This document shows, one piece after another, positions 33,901 through 46,400 of a DNA stretch of 64,000 nt. Under the pieces are notes generated by a model. The model ran no database searches, had not been told where the DNA came from, and saw only the letters and a list, made by a program, of their open reading frames with translations. The position numbers and the translations under genes are program-made. The stretch covers positions 5,461,001 through 5,525,000 of the forward strand of contig WPIO01000007.1 of NCBI GenBank assembly GCA_009760855.2, written 5' to 3'. Each line of letters begins with the position of its first letter. Position 1 is the first letter of the stretch. The stretch comes from Cristatella mucedo. Its lineage: Eukaryota; Bryozoa; Phylactolaemata; Cristatellidae.

Positions 33901-36900
33901 GTATTGTTTCTTCTTCTCCTCCAGCACACACTCCGAAAGCTCTGCAACTGTCTAGCCACCGTTTATCTCTGTATGGTTTTCATCATTAATGCTATCGTGC
34001 TCACAAGTCTCGCAACAGCGATTTTCTCGACCGCACAGGTTAATCTTACACTATGGGCGATAATTTAATTAAACTGGAATAAATTTACTAGCGCTCAACT
34101 TGGCCAATATGATCTTGCAGTCCGTTCACCCGGAAAAATCTTTAACTTAAAAAAAAATGACGGTTAACTGACTATCATCCTCACTTGATCATCGGCAGAA
34201 GGGAAACAGTGCCTATTACAGCCACTTCCAGGACTCGGATCCAGGACCAGGGTCGTGAAGTGTGACCACTGTGATCTCCGGGGCAATAGTCGGGCTGAAA
34301 AGCTTATACACAGCACAGCTTGGACAGAGCATGCACTTGAAAGACTTTCTGTGTTGCCAACTTCTCATAAATTTTAGTTTGTTAGTCGGGCTGAAAAGTT
34401 TATACACAGCACAGCTTGGACAGAACATGTACTTGCAAGACTTTCTGTGTTGCCAACTTCTCATAAATTTAGTTTGTTAGTACTTTAATGGTCAGAGTAA
34501 TTACCAAAGGCTTCATCTGCTGCTGCTTTTGTAACATCAGCCCTATTGCTACAGCAATGGGCAAGCTTTATTTCACCAGTGGTATTATTGGATCTAAAGC
34601 GATATGAAGGATGAAACCTGGTACCTTTTTTGGGTAAATGCCTTATCCATGCCAAAACATTCACCTACCCTGTGCGGGCTTATTCAATTCGGAAGCAAAC
34701 TATAATTTTTCCAGTTTATTGGAAGTTTTCTGCTAAGGGCTTCCATGTCAAGCCTTCTTTATTCAGCCTTTTTTTCGATAAGCTGCGCAAAGTCCTTCAT
34801 ATTGTTCTGATATATTACAAAGAATGGCCATTCTGAGCCAGAGATTGATTAAGTGACGCGTGTACCTCTAATCTGCAATGACCCAAAGCAAAATAACACA
34901 AATTCAGGTTCAATTTTTTAAAACACCAGACGTCCCGCTTCGCGACCATGCAGCATGATCGGTGCGGGTGTCGAAATAGTCAGAAGGAAGCTTTTGGACA
35001 GCTTTTAACCCACGTGAGCATACGAAGAATTTCGAGAAATTCTCCAAAACTACAGGCTAAGCTACAGGCTAAACTACAGGCTAAACCACAGGCTAAACCA
35101 CAGGCTAAACCACAGGCTAAACCACAGGCTAAACTACAGGCTAAACTACAGGCTAAACTACAGGCTAAACTACAGGCTAAACTACAGGCTAACTACCGGC
35201 AAACTACAGGAGCTAAGCAAACTTAAGTGAGTGCTATCACAAGCGACACCTATGCAGAGGTAATACGACAGATGTAATAGAATATCTATGACAATGCAAT
35301 CGCTATGATAGGAAGAGCAGAATATCTCGAAAGGCTCCAGAAAGCCAATGGTGGGCGTGGCACCCACCGGTCTCGTTCGCTTCAGCCGCTCACAGTTTAA
35401 AGCATTGGCGATCTGCTGGGGCGCTAATCGATGGCCACTAAACTCAATTATAAATAGAAACTGCTATCACACTAGTGAAACTCACCCACATAGAACATAT
35501 TGCAGCACTAGTAGGAGCTAAGAGCCCTCCGAACTAGCCTGTAGTACAAACGGTTCCAAATGGCAGAGTTGATGGACGAGCGTGATTTAGAATGAAGTGA
35601 TGTCAGATTTATATTAAGTGTGGGCTATAAGTACACACTGACTAGCTCGGAAGTGATCACAGAGCTGTAGCATGTGTTGGAGAATAGTAACAAGAGTGCC
35701 GCATTGGATGCTACCCTACAGAATTTCTACTGCAATACGCAACTGCAATCGAAACGTCCTCTTACATGACGGCATTTAAGAAGAAGCTTACAACACTGTT
35801 TATTGCAGCATGTAGTGGGTCTTTGTGGTTCTTCCTTCGTGTGCATATATGCCTGCCTACACTCTTCCTACTGCTTGCGTATATTACATTAATCATTTGG
35901 ACATGCTCTCTATAAAGCACCTGTAAAGTGCCTAAAAAAATATTTGGTTCTCCGAGGACACTATACAAATGTATTATTGTCCTTATTAGTATAATCTACC
36001 TCTATCGCTTCATTCGTCGATCTCGCTTGCATTAAAATAACAATTATCCCACATTAAAAAAACACATGTTTGTTGTCGAATGACAAGCATTCTAATTCGC
36101 TTGCTCGTGCAAATCATTGGCGCCGTGCTCGCATTTCCGAGCCTAATTACGCTCCCAAACTAATGTGAGCAGCTGTGAAAATAGTCATTTGGAGCTCTGC
36201 TGCTTGAGCAGCAGACCTAGCCTCGGACGTCGCACTTTGACGCCTTGCCTTGCTTGAAAAGGCAGCGAAGGAGTTGGCCGAGGGCTCGACGCCAATGGCT
36301 GAGCTGTTAGTGCCTAGTGTGGCAGAGGAATGCCGGTCAGGTCGGAAAAGAGAGCAGAAACGCCTCCGCAAAGTCGTGCATTGTGTACGAGCAACTCGTA
36401 GTGGCAGATTGTGGGTGAAGGTGCATATGCGGAAAGCGCCATGTCAGGAGTTGGTCAGGGATCCCTACTCGACTGGTTTTGACAGACATGGCGGAGCATG
36501 AACTTGAGGCTGTTGTCAGCACGATACGTTTTCATGCGGATTATAATGATTAAAAACCTTTTGATGAGGTGTGTGATGCATGTCGTAGCGTTTCGGTCAC
36601 GTGGTAAGACACGGGGTTACATTGAACAGGTTTATAAGAACTATGAGCAGCATGCCCGTCGGAACTCACATTTACGGCGGCCGCTGTGAGCTTGGTTAAT
36701 GAAAGTAGTTAGTGTCAAGGATTTATAACTATTTGCACTGATATTCTTCGAAGAGAATTGGAAGCAGAAACTTTAACGCACTCTAAAACCCCGCCTTACC
36801 CTTGAGAATATTGTTGGTGTAGTTCTGATAGTAGTCAATTCGAGGCTGATCGTCGATAAGAGAATCGACGGAGGCGCCATAGTGGGACACTCCGTTCTCC

Positions 36901-39900
36901 GTGATTATAACATCTGGGTTGTTGTACTCATCTCTAATAAATCGGAGCATCTTTCGAAGGCCCCATGGTACCACGTATAGCCACGAAGAGTTGGCTCTGT
37001 AAAAGACGTCGCGGCGGAAATACTAAAAGCAGGCAATCTCTATGGAGCCCTAGTGAAAGCGATTCTCTTTCTCGACACTATACAGAGTGTGAAAACAAAG
37101 AATGTAAACTAGTTATTAATAAAATATGCACCTTGTTATCATGCAAAAGCGTACACTGCACAATTTATATGTAAAGTAAGATAATCAATTTACGTCGTTT
37201 GATTAGCATCGCTCAGAGAAATTAATCTCTGTCCAGGTGCAACATAAATGATGCAACAGCACAGAAGTATCATCCTAAAGCCAGCATGCTAAAGTGAACA
37301 TGAAGACACTCACGATCATGGATTAGCAAGACCTAGGTCTATTAACATTCACGAAATCATGCAAAAATATACTTCATTAGTAAAGTCTCATAAGAAAGAA
37401 CTTAATCTCTATCCAGCCACTTTCCGTATGACACACCGCTCGAGCCTGCGACCTCGGTCATCAAATACATTCACCTTAACCTCGGTCGTTAAAGGCGAAC
37501 ACCTTAACAGCTGGACCAAACCAGCGCGGCATTGCACTCCAAGCACACTGGAACAAAAAAGACATTTCCAATAGAGTGAAAGGAAATCTGATCGGAGCAG
37601 ATACTGCCACAGGTGCGACTTGAAGATGCCAGGTCATTGCTGATATGGACCCTAATCAAAATCAAGTTCCAGAATGTCGATACGTACAAGCTGAAGGCTC
37701 GATCCTCAAAGGCTTTGAGTTTAAAGTGCGAAGGGCTTGTACCCGCGGTCTTCAGTGGCTTCTTGCCTACTGTCGCAAGCTCGTCTAATTATCACACGCT
37801 GCTTATTATTAACTGGTGGTTATTGCTTCCCCTGCAGTAAGCTGTAAGCACATTGATAGGGATTTATTGTAATTCCCTTTTGGTTGGGCTACCAAAGAAA
37901 GCTATTATGCCACTACAGCGGACTATGAATATGGCTGCAAGGCTGGTCTTCAAGTCCCAGCGGTTTGAGCACGTGTCACCTTTGCTGAAAGAGCTATGAT
38001 GGTTGCCGGTTGAGCAAAGGATACAGAGCAAAGTTCTTACGCTGACCCACAAGGCCCGCCACGGCTTAGCTCCTTCGTACCTAGCTGAACTGCTACATCA
38101 GTTTCAGCCTGTTCGCGCCCTGAGGTCCTGTGTGGACAATAAATTAGCTGTCCCATTCCTCCGCTTAAAGACAGTTGGCGACAGAAGCTTTAGCTCTGCA
38201 GGTCCTAGACTGTGGAACTCGCTTCCACAATTCTTACGCAACGACAGCTACTCTCCTACTGCCGAAAATGGCATATCCTTTCCAGTCGTCCTAAACTGCT
38301 ACTTCTAAGCTACTCACTACCTCAACTGCTCTTCTGACCCTGCGACGCTTCCCACTTTGTCTTTGTTGCGTGAGATGAAGTCTGTTGGCAACCGAATGCG
38401 TACCGAAAGCCGCTTAGGCTATGAGTGTGCTATAAAAATTCTTCTGCGCAACACCCAGATGGTCTGTAAGGTTTTGTAGGGATACATTAACATTACATAA
38501 AGTTCTAGGTTTGCAAAGCCATTCTATGGTGAGGATGACGTTATCGACGGCGTAGTCTAATGGCTTGGTTCTAAGCATGCACAGGAAGTGGTTGGTAAGG
38601 ATATGGGTGGAGATCAGGTATTTAATGCAGCATGCACGAGTAAAGAAGAGGAAACTAAAGCAGAAGCTGTAAGCAGCTGATGCAACGGTAGCAGCGGCAA
38701 AGGTTACAGAAGCAATACACCAAAAAGCATGTTTCGAGAGCAGGCAGAAATAAAAGTTGGAAAAGCAGCAGTAGCAGCAGCAATTGCAGAAGCAGGGCGT
38801 AATTTGCGGCTGCAGCTGCTGTAGCAGTAACAGCATCAGCAAAAGTAGCCGAGACTTAGGCTGCGACGGATGTGGGCGACGGCAGCACAGCACAAGAAAA
38901 TCTGAAAGACTGCGTCGGCTTACGTTGATGCACCCTCACCTTGTCCACTGAGGGTCAGGTTCGGTGCCAACAGCTTGATCAGCTTCGTACCTCATGTCAG
39001 ATATGACATAATGTTGTGATTTTGTCAATTGGGTGGTGTAGTGATTTAAGCCGAAATAGTCGTGCGTTCCTAAAGAATCGATGTGCTTGTAAACGAGTGC
39101 GAAGGAAGGCAATACTTAGCACAAAGCTCCATTTAAGAGATGGCCTGTCGCCGAGCAGATTCTTAAGATCCTTTCAAAATAAATGACCTTATTAATGTGC
39201 CCCTTGAAAATGATCGACATACAAGTTCTAGCTCCTCCGTAACGCGAACCTAAATCCAACGTCAGAAAGTGCACGGCCCAAGGGGGTCTTCTTTGATTCA
39301 CCCACAAAACTACATTGTAGCCACCGATAGAGAAAAAAACCACAAAATATCCGTTCGAAGGATGCCAACAGCAAGCCTCTTGAACCCATGAAGAAGCAAA
39401 AAGTATGCAGTAATGCTAGGTACCATTTCTAGAGCCTGGCGACGAGGAGCCACCCGAATTCATCTGTACAAGGTTTTAAGGCAATCATCTCCTCAGCCTC
39501 TCTTAAAAATTTAACGCTTTTTATACTTAAGATATAGGTAGATATATGTAGACTGAGTCCGAGGCTTCTCATGCCGAAGTTGAGTCGCGAGAAGCTTTCT
39601 GCCACCAGGCCACAACTTAAGCTGCATCAAATCAGCTAACGTCCTCTGAGGAGATACATTGAGGCAGAGCATGCTCGGCGCGACACTCAACAAGCCAATA
39701 GCACGGCCTCTCCAATTCTCGTCGCCCTCGTCGTGGAAGAACGGTGGCCATTTCGAAGGGGTTTCCGGGCTTCCTGTGAGCAAAATGCGTCGGAGACATT
39801 CACATTTCGAAGGCTACTAAATTCTTAAAGCATAACGATGAAAAACTAATGCAATTGCTATGGGTAAACCTAGCGCCAAACAGAAGTTTGAAGACTAAAC

Positions 39901-42900
39901 TCTCAAGGTTGGGTCGATAAGAATTACTCAAGTGAAATCTGACCATAATATATATATATATATATATATATATAGGCGTGCTATTCCAATACTACTTGTC
40001 ATTAGATGAGCCAGTTTATTCCACGGTCGTCGGCCAACTTTCGGTTACCGAAAAAATCACCCAATCAGAGCCATTAATTAATAACAGCACGTCACCCAAA
40101 CTTATTCACGCGTTTGTAGAAACGCCTCTGAATTGTTGCAGTTCCATTTATTCAGGACTTCAGGCCCGTAGCAGCTACCGTCTTCAACTTTTGCGAAAAT
40201 CTGCGTCACGTCTGACCTGTCGTCGACAGAGTGGATGCTCCATCGGACCGAATCTGTCATCAGAGCTTCGCTGACTCCCTATCAAGTATCGAGTCAATTT
40301 CAAGACCCTCGATCAGGCTTCTGATTATATGCTAGAACCAGTCTTCCTATGCGACATCCCTGCCCGTCCACCGTGAGCACGAGTCGTAAGCTCGTTAGCA
40401 TGTGGTCATCTTACCGTTCCTCACACTAAATTGAAATCTTTTGTGAATTGAAATGGAAGTGTTAACAGATCCGACGAGTACGTATCACTTAAGTGAAAAT
40501 CTTGGTATTAATGGGAAACATTTAAGTAACGAGAACGGAACCTCAATATGTACCGGGTCTGCCAAATGCGAAGTTAATACCACACGACATGGTCTGTAAA
40601 TGTTCAGACAAGCACTATTCTAGCAGCCCCTGAGATTCATTCGGCAGCCCGCCTCTCGTATGAATCGCTCCAGTAGTGAATCATGATCTATAGTGTTAGA
40701 GGTAGCTGACAGATCTGACTTACCTTTTATAAGTTGTTTCTCATCACTCGTGAACTCAGGCAGCCGAGAAGAATTCAGGCCTTGAAGAGCACTTCGATTA
40801 GCTATTGCCACCTTCATGACGTCAGGATAGTCTCCATTTTTGTAGATGGGATGTGCAAACCATCCTCCGGTGAACTGCAGGGCGCGAAGAGCGGCAGCCT
40901 GATCGTCCGCACTAGAGCTGTTGTAGGGCTCCCTGAATTCAATGTTGAGCGTAATAGACACCTTGCCTGAAAGTTATGCCACACGATCGAGCGTCTGGTT
41001 TTTGCTCTGCAGAGTATGAATGGGCGTTTCCAATATAATAGACCAAGAGAAGGGAGAGGCTTCAAGCTAGTTTGAACTAGCGTCCTGCGCGGCCGTTCCT
41101 ATTCAAAGTACTGACAATATCCTTGCCTGCCGCAGCTGATATATACTGGCATTGTCGAAATGATTCCACTTTGTGAGAAAAAACTCACCTTGAGCTTAAA
41201 CAATATATGAGTAACACTGAACATTGTCCTTGATTAATAGCGGAATGGAGATTATCGAAAATGATAAACAAGTTGACTGATTTGACAGCCTCATTTATAT
41301 AGCGAGAGGAGAGGCTTAGCGGCTATAGACACCACTTATAGTGGGCAACAAAGAATCGCTTGCTGCAGGACTCGAACCCACGATGCGGGTCGCGAAGAGC
41401 GAGTACTTTACCCCAGTTCTAAAAAATTGCGTTCACATGGTTCTAGGGCAATTCGGTGCAGGACAATTCGTCGCGGATAATTCGTCGCAGACATTTCGGA
41501 GCGGATATTTCGGAGCCGACAATTCGGAGCGGGCAATTCGGAGCAGGATATTAAAAACATACATATTTGAAATTTAAACAAATTGTTTTATTAATCATGT
41601 TTAATAGAACTATAATACCGTATACAGTGAAATTTATTTAGCTTACTACAAAAAAGGCATAGCAAATACCAGCAACTCTTGCACAAAATCACATTTTTAA
41701 AATGTTACCAGTATACTAAATACGAATCCATTAAATAAATGTTGTGACTACATCCGTGCAAGTAATTAATTGATGAACAATTTTCGTAATCAAACACAAC
41801 CGTGCCCAATCAACGATGCAGGTCTCGATATTTCTTTTTCCTCAGAGGTGGATCTTCACTTGTTTTGCAATTAAATGTCTTGGTTAATTGAAAGCGTCTA
41901 GGTTTCATAACGATGTACTCACTAATTGAAAGCGTGTTTATACAGGGTTTAAAATATAAAAAATGAATACATTGCAAACTGTCCGCTCCGGTCCCGAATT
42001 GTCCGCTTCGAATTGCCCTGCGCCGAATTGTCCGTGACAAATTGTCCGCGACGAATTGTCCGGCACCGAATTGTCCGGTTACCGTTCACGCACCACCCAC
42101 AATATGCCGAAACTGCCACAGAGCAAGATGCGATTTTCGAAAGAGCGGGATCTGTCACTTTTCGGTCATAGCTCAGATGACCATTTACTTTATTTAAATG
42201 ACTTGTATCTGAAAAAATATATATCCAGTCCAGTTTTTCCCTGTTAGCGTATGAAGTTACATTGAAACTGTTATTGAGCGATACTCAAGTCAAGTTCAAT
42301 GAAATCAGGCAAGTTGTATTTTTGGTGTCCTTACCCTGATCAACCGGAACAGGGCTGCAGCAGATGACGCCCGAATCCGTATGCCATTACTAAATATGGA
42401 CCATTCGAAGCTTAAACAGGTAGTAGTCTGTGACTAGGCACTATATGAGTCCCCTCGCTGCTAACCTTGATACTGCTACAAAGGTTGCACCAACGTGCCT
42501 CCCTCTTATTCACCTGTATGAGATGAACGGAACGTCCAGTCATACAATCGATTACACCCATTACACTTTTACACCAAGCCTACAAAGAACAGTCTTACTG
42601 GGACTGCAATTTCAGCAGCAAAGAACCACTCGAATTCCTATGCACGCACCTTTCTGAGACTGGCGAAAGGCGTCGTAGGCTCGATACGCTCGAGCGTGCG
42701 ATCTAATGACGTTGTGTGCACACTTATACACATTAACGCCGTCAGGATCGTTCCAGCCCGGAGCGTGACTTCCAGTGTTGTATCCAAGATTGCAGAACAC
42801 CCATGGCTCATTGAACGTCAGCCACCATTTTACCTATAAAAACAGCGATATGGGCTGCTTAATTCAGAAATCTTGCTCGCGATCCAAAGATCGTCATTGT

Positions 42901-43430
42901 TTGCTAAAGAAAACCTTGTGTCTGGCACGTAATTGCGCAAAGTATAGTCCAGTTGTTATGAATTACCGGTCTAGGCGATGATTCAAGAAAGATGCCTTTC
43001 GATTAGTTGATGGCGACAGCCAACTAGCTTGGAGCTTTTTTGTTTAGGAGAATGAAAAGAAATAAAGCCACTATGCGCACCATCTTATTGAATTGTCTCT
43101 ATGGAAACACTTGCAGACGAGCGTTTTTTATCACTTGTATAATTGCTAGCTAACAGCCGAGCAATTAACTCGCATTGCAAGTCATTAGACCGAAACTCCC
43201 TGGTAATGTTGCAACGTCGTGAATTACACGAGTTCATTAGATAGCTCGAATATTTCGCGCTCACTTCTGACCAAAAAAATCAAGAATTTGGTTCATCAAT
43301 TTTAACCTTGTGGTGTGAATAATACAGTTCTCTCAGAAAACACTGTCAAGTTTCTTTCTAGTGTGAAATTAGTAGCAGTCTCTCAAGAATAGTTTGACTT
43401 ACTTATTCGACAGGATAGTTGGGCAATCTG

Positions 43431-43470
<40 letters not shown>

Positions 43471-46400
43471 TAATTGATAAAGCACCCTCAGAGAACTCAA
43501 TCTCTTTCTAGGCGCTTCACAATTTCTGCAAGAAAAACTATTGAATCAAATGGTGAGTGGAAATATCATGCTTGATAAACAACATGAATAACATGGTTAG
43601 GGGTATTATGCACAGGGTCAACATGCAAGTGTGGTTAGTGGCAGCATGCAACAGTGTCAGCACGTATAAGTACTTAAAGGACAAATCAAAGGGATCCACT
43701 AAATGCTGTCATGAATAGGTGCGTTTTCAATTTCTTTGCAAATGTCGTAAAGTCAGGGATGTCGTGACGGAAGTCTGGAGTGAGTTCCAGGCTTTGGGAG
43801 TGTATGAACTAACTGCACGGTCTTCAAAGGATTCGAGGTTTCTACGAGATATAGGTAAACAGTCTGATTGCGAAAGTACGATGCTTAGCCTGGTAGGCGA
43901 GTAGATCTAATAGGTAGGTTGGAGCAAAATAACGGAAGCATTTAAAAGTGAATGATACAACCTTGAAGTCGATGCGTTGCTTGACTGGAGCCAGTGCAGC
44001 TCGGCGAGAAGTGGTGTGATATGGCAACTGCGACTGTGACGAACTAATATCATTAGCGACCAGACATGTCATATTCAACTGCTTACAATTTACAAAAAGA
44101 CACCTAAAGTGATTTTCAGATCTACTCCATCTTTCTTATTGTGCAGATGCGATGATCTTTGGAATTGGAACATTAAGCTCCAATTTAAAGACATGAACTT
44201 GTTACTAAGGTATGGGCCTCCTTCATTTCGGCACATATGTGTATATTGGTGCGGCGTCAGCGGCTAGTTTACAGTCCTATTGAGTCAGAGGTGCGACCTT
44301 GAGCCGCTATCTATCCGTGGAATGCGTAAACATGTTAACAACCGGTAATAAAATTGCGTGTGGTGGAGGATTTCAGCTCAGAAGCCTCTGCAGCGCTGTT
44401 ATAACATCAAGTTCCCTCTAGCTTTTCCTGTTCATCGATAGAATTTTTCCAGATGTGCTTCGCGTGATCATCAGTACTTTTCCTTTTTACATGACTAAGC
44501 GCATGTGACTAAGCAGAGGTCATATTAATTATCGGCCGAGAGTTTCGCCTAGTGTGCTTCCGAATTCGTGACTGAGAATGCCACTTGTTTGCTCGCCCAT
44601 TCTTCATAGGTATGATGCCGTGTATGTAAGTACGATGCATTGCCTTAACTCTTGAGTATTGCTTACCTGGTAGCTTGTTTGGTTATCTTAAGGCGTGCTG
44701 AATAAAATACTCACTATTAATTTTATTCGAGTGCCAGAAAATGAAATTTTTTTATAATCGTATGGACACTAAATCTTATGGATAAAATAAATCTTATGGA
44801 CACTTAGCACTTTTGATGACAGCGTGCTCATTCCGTTAAAGACGCTGAATATCGTTGCAGTGGGTGCAATTTCATCTCCTGACCTTGCTCACAGTATGAC
44901 TAGGTGGTGCCCACACCAAAGTCTTCGCTTTTCCTGCCTTCGAGCCGTCGACTAAATTTTTTCAGAAGCTTTGCCTCTTCGACGGTATCCGCCTTTCCGT
45001 CAGGGAGTCATTATGTGTCGGCAACAGTGCAGCGCAGACCCGGTACTCGACGTAATCGCTCACTTAAATTGGAAGACTGCGCGAGACTCGCTTGAGCCGA
45101 CGCACTGACGCCCACAGTTCGTCAGCCGAGACTGCAAGGACCATAATAACTTTCCCGCTGTGTAAAGTCTTACCCCGGCTTCACGCATTGGTTGAACGCT
45201 GGGCCAGGTTAGGTACTGTTTCAGCAATGAAGACAGATCCGGTAGTTACGGGCCGCCGGCGTGGCTAATCGCCTGGTACACATCTCCAGTCTCTCAAAAG
45301 CTTGAGATTAATTTTCTTGGGCACTGCCACGCTTTCTTCAATGTGGGGGTCTAGCGTGCTCAAAGAAAAAGCTGCGAATCTTGTCGGGCGTCGTCGCCAG
45401 CGAAGAGCGGGCTCAGGGTTTTGCTTTCGCAGTACGCCGCCATCTTTGCTGGCATATCTGTACGTTTGTATCTCCATCTGCAACTTTACAAAGCCATACA
45501 GACTATATTGGTGTTACGCAGGAGAGTTTACGGGATTCTTAATTTTGAGGACACAGTGGCCAGCAGGGCAAAGCCCACAAAGCTTCCATTTTCAAACTTT
45601 GCGTCTCCACGACCGGGGTGCCAGACCTACGGGGCAGGAAAGAAACGCACTGCGTAGCGGTGAGGGAGGAATGCAGTACCATATGTCGGATGGCCGAGCT
45701 TAAGGCTTGGTTTGCCCCGCTATGGCGACCTACGCTAGGGGTACGGTTTATGCGTGGTTAGTTGAAATTACTATCGCACCCAGGTGCATACGTTACTTAA
45801 ATTTCTCGTGGCGAACCAGACAGATACTGAGTGGCTGTTCTAGCCCAATGAAGGAAGGCTGGCAGGGATAGGTGAGATGGCAGGTAGGACCGTAGTCGTA
45901 TCGCGGGCTAGGACCCAGTGAACGAGAGATACCGGCTACCACCCAGTCCGACTCAAGCTAGGTACTCGTGTACGTAGGTTTCTTCCAGTAGCGTCTGGAT
46001 CAGAGGTACAGAGGGAGGCAGTCACTAAAGTACGTGGCATTACAGGAGTAGGGTCGGTAAAGTTCCACTTGATCTATCATGAAATAGCTTGACGCCACAC
46101 GAGCAGCAATAGCTCCAACATTTCCTGGCAAATAATCGGGATTTTTCCTCATCTCAGGCGTCAGACCTCAGTCAGCTGGAACAGATGCAGCGCCAGATGG
46201 ACGCATGGAGTAAGGGAGGCCAGTGTGAGCCAGGCCCTGTCCTGTATCTCAGGTTCTCAGGTCTGAGGAAGACACTTAGCCGCACGACATGTTTCCCTTC
46301 GTTCAAATGCACCGAGGCTTATCTCGCCACGAGGGATGCAGATTTAGCTTCACCGATTGCAAATAGCCTCCCTATTCGGTGTGTTCGTGCTTGCCGCTTT

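Noticed and set aside
36147..36501. Overlapping frames in intron 7 with charged, Ala-rich protein
   Set aside because: Antisense frames of each other, no domain, no splice link to the GH1 exons.
39511..39783. Open minus-strand frame in intron 5 as a possible extra GH1 exon
   Set aside because: No GH1 similarity; exons 5 and 6 already join in phase with continuous family sequence.
41341..41415. Possible tRNA gene with a strong B box
   Set aside because: No complete acceptor stem or cloverleaf, and related heads at 32104 and 60061 show it is a dispersed SINE.
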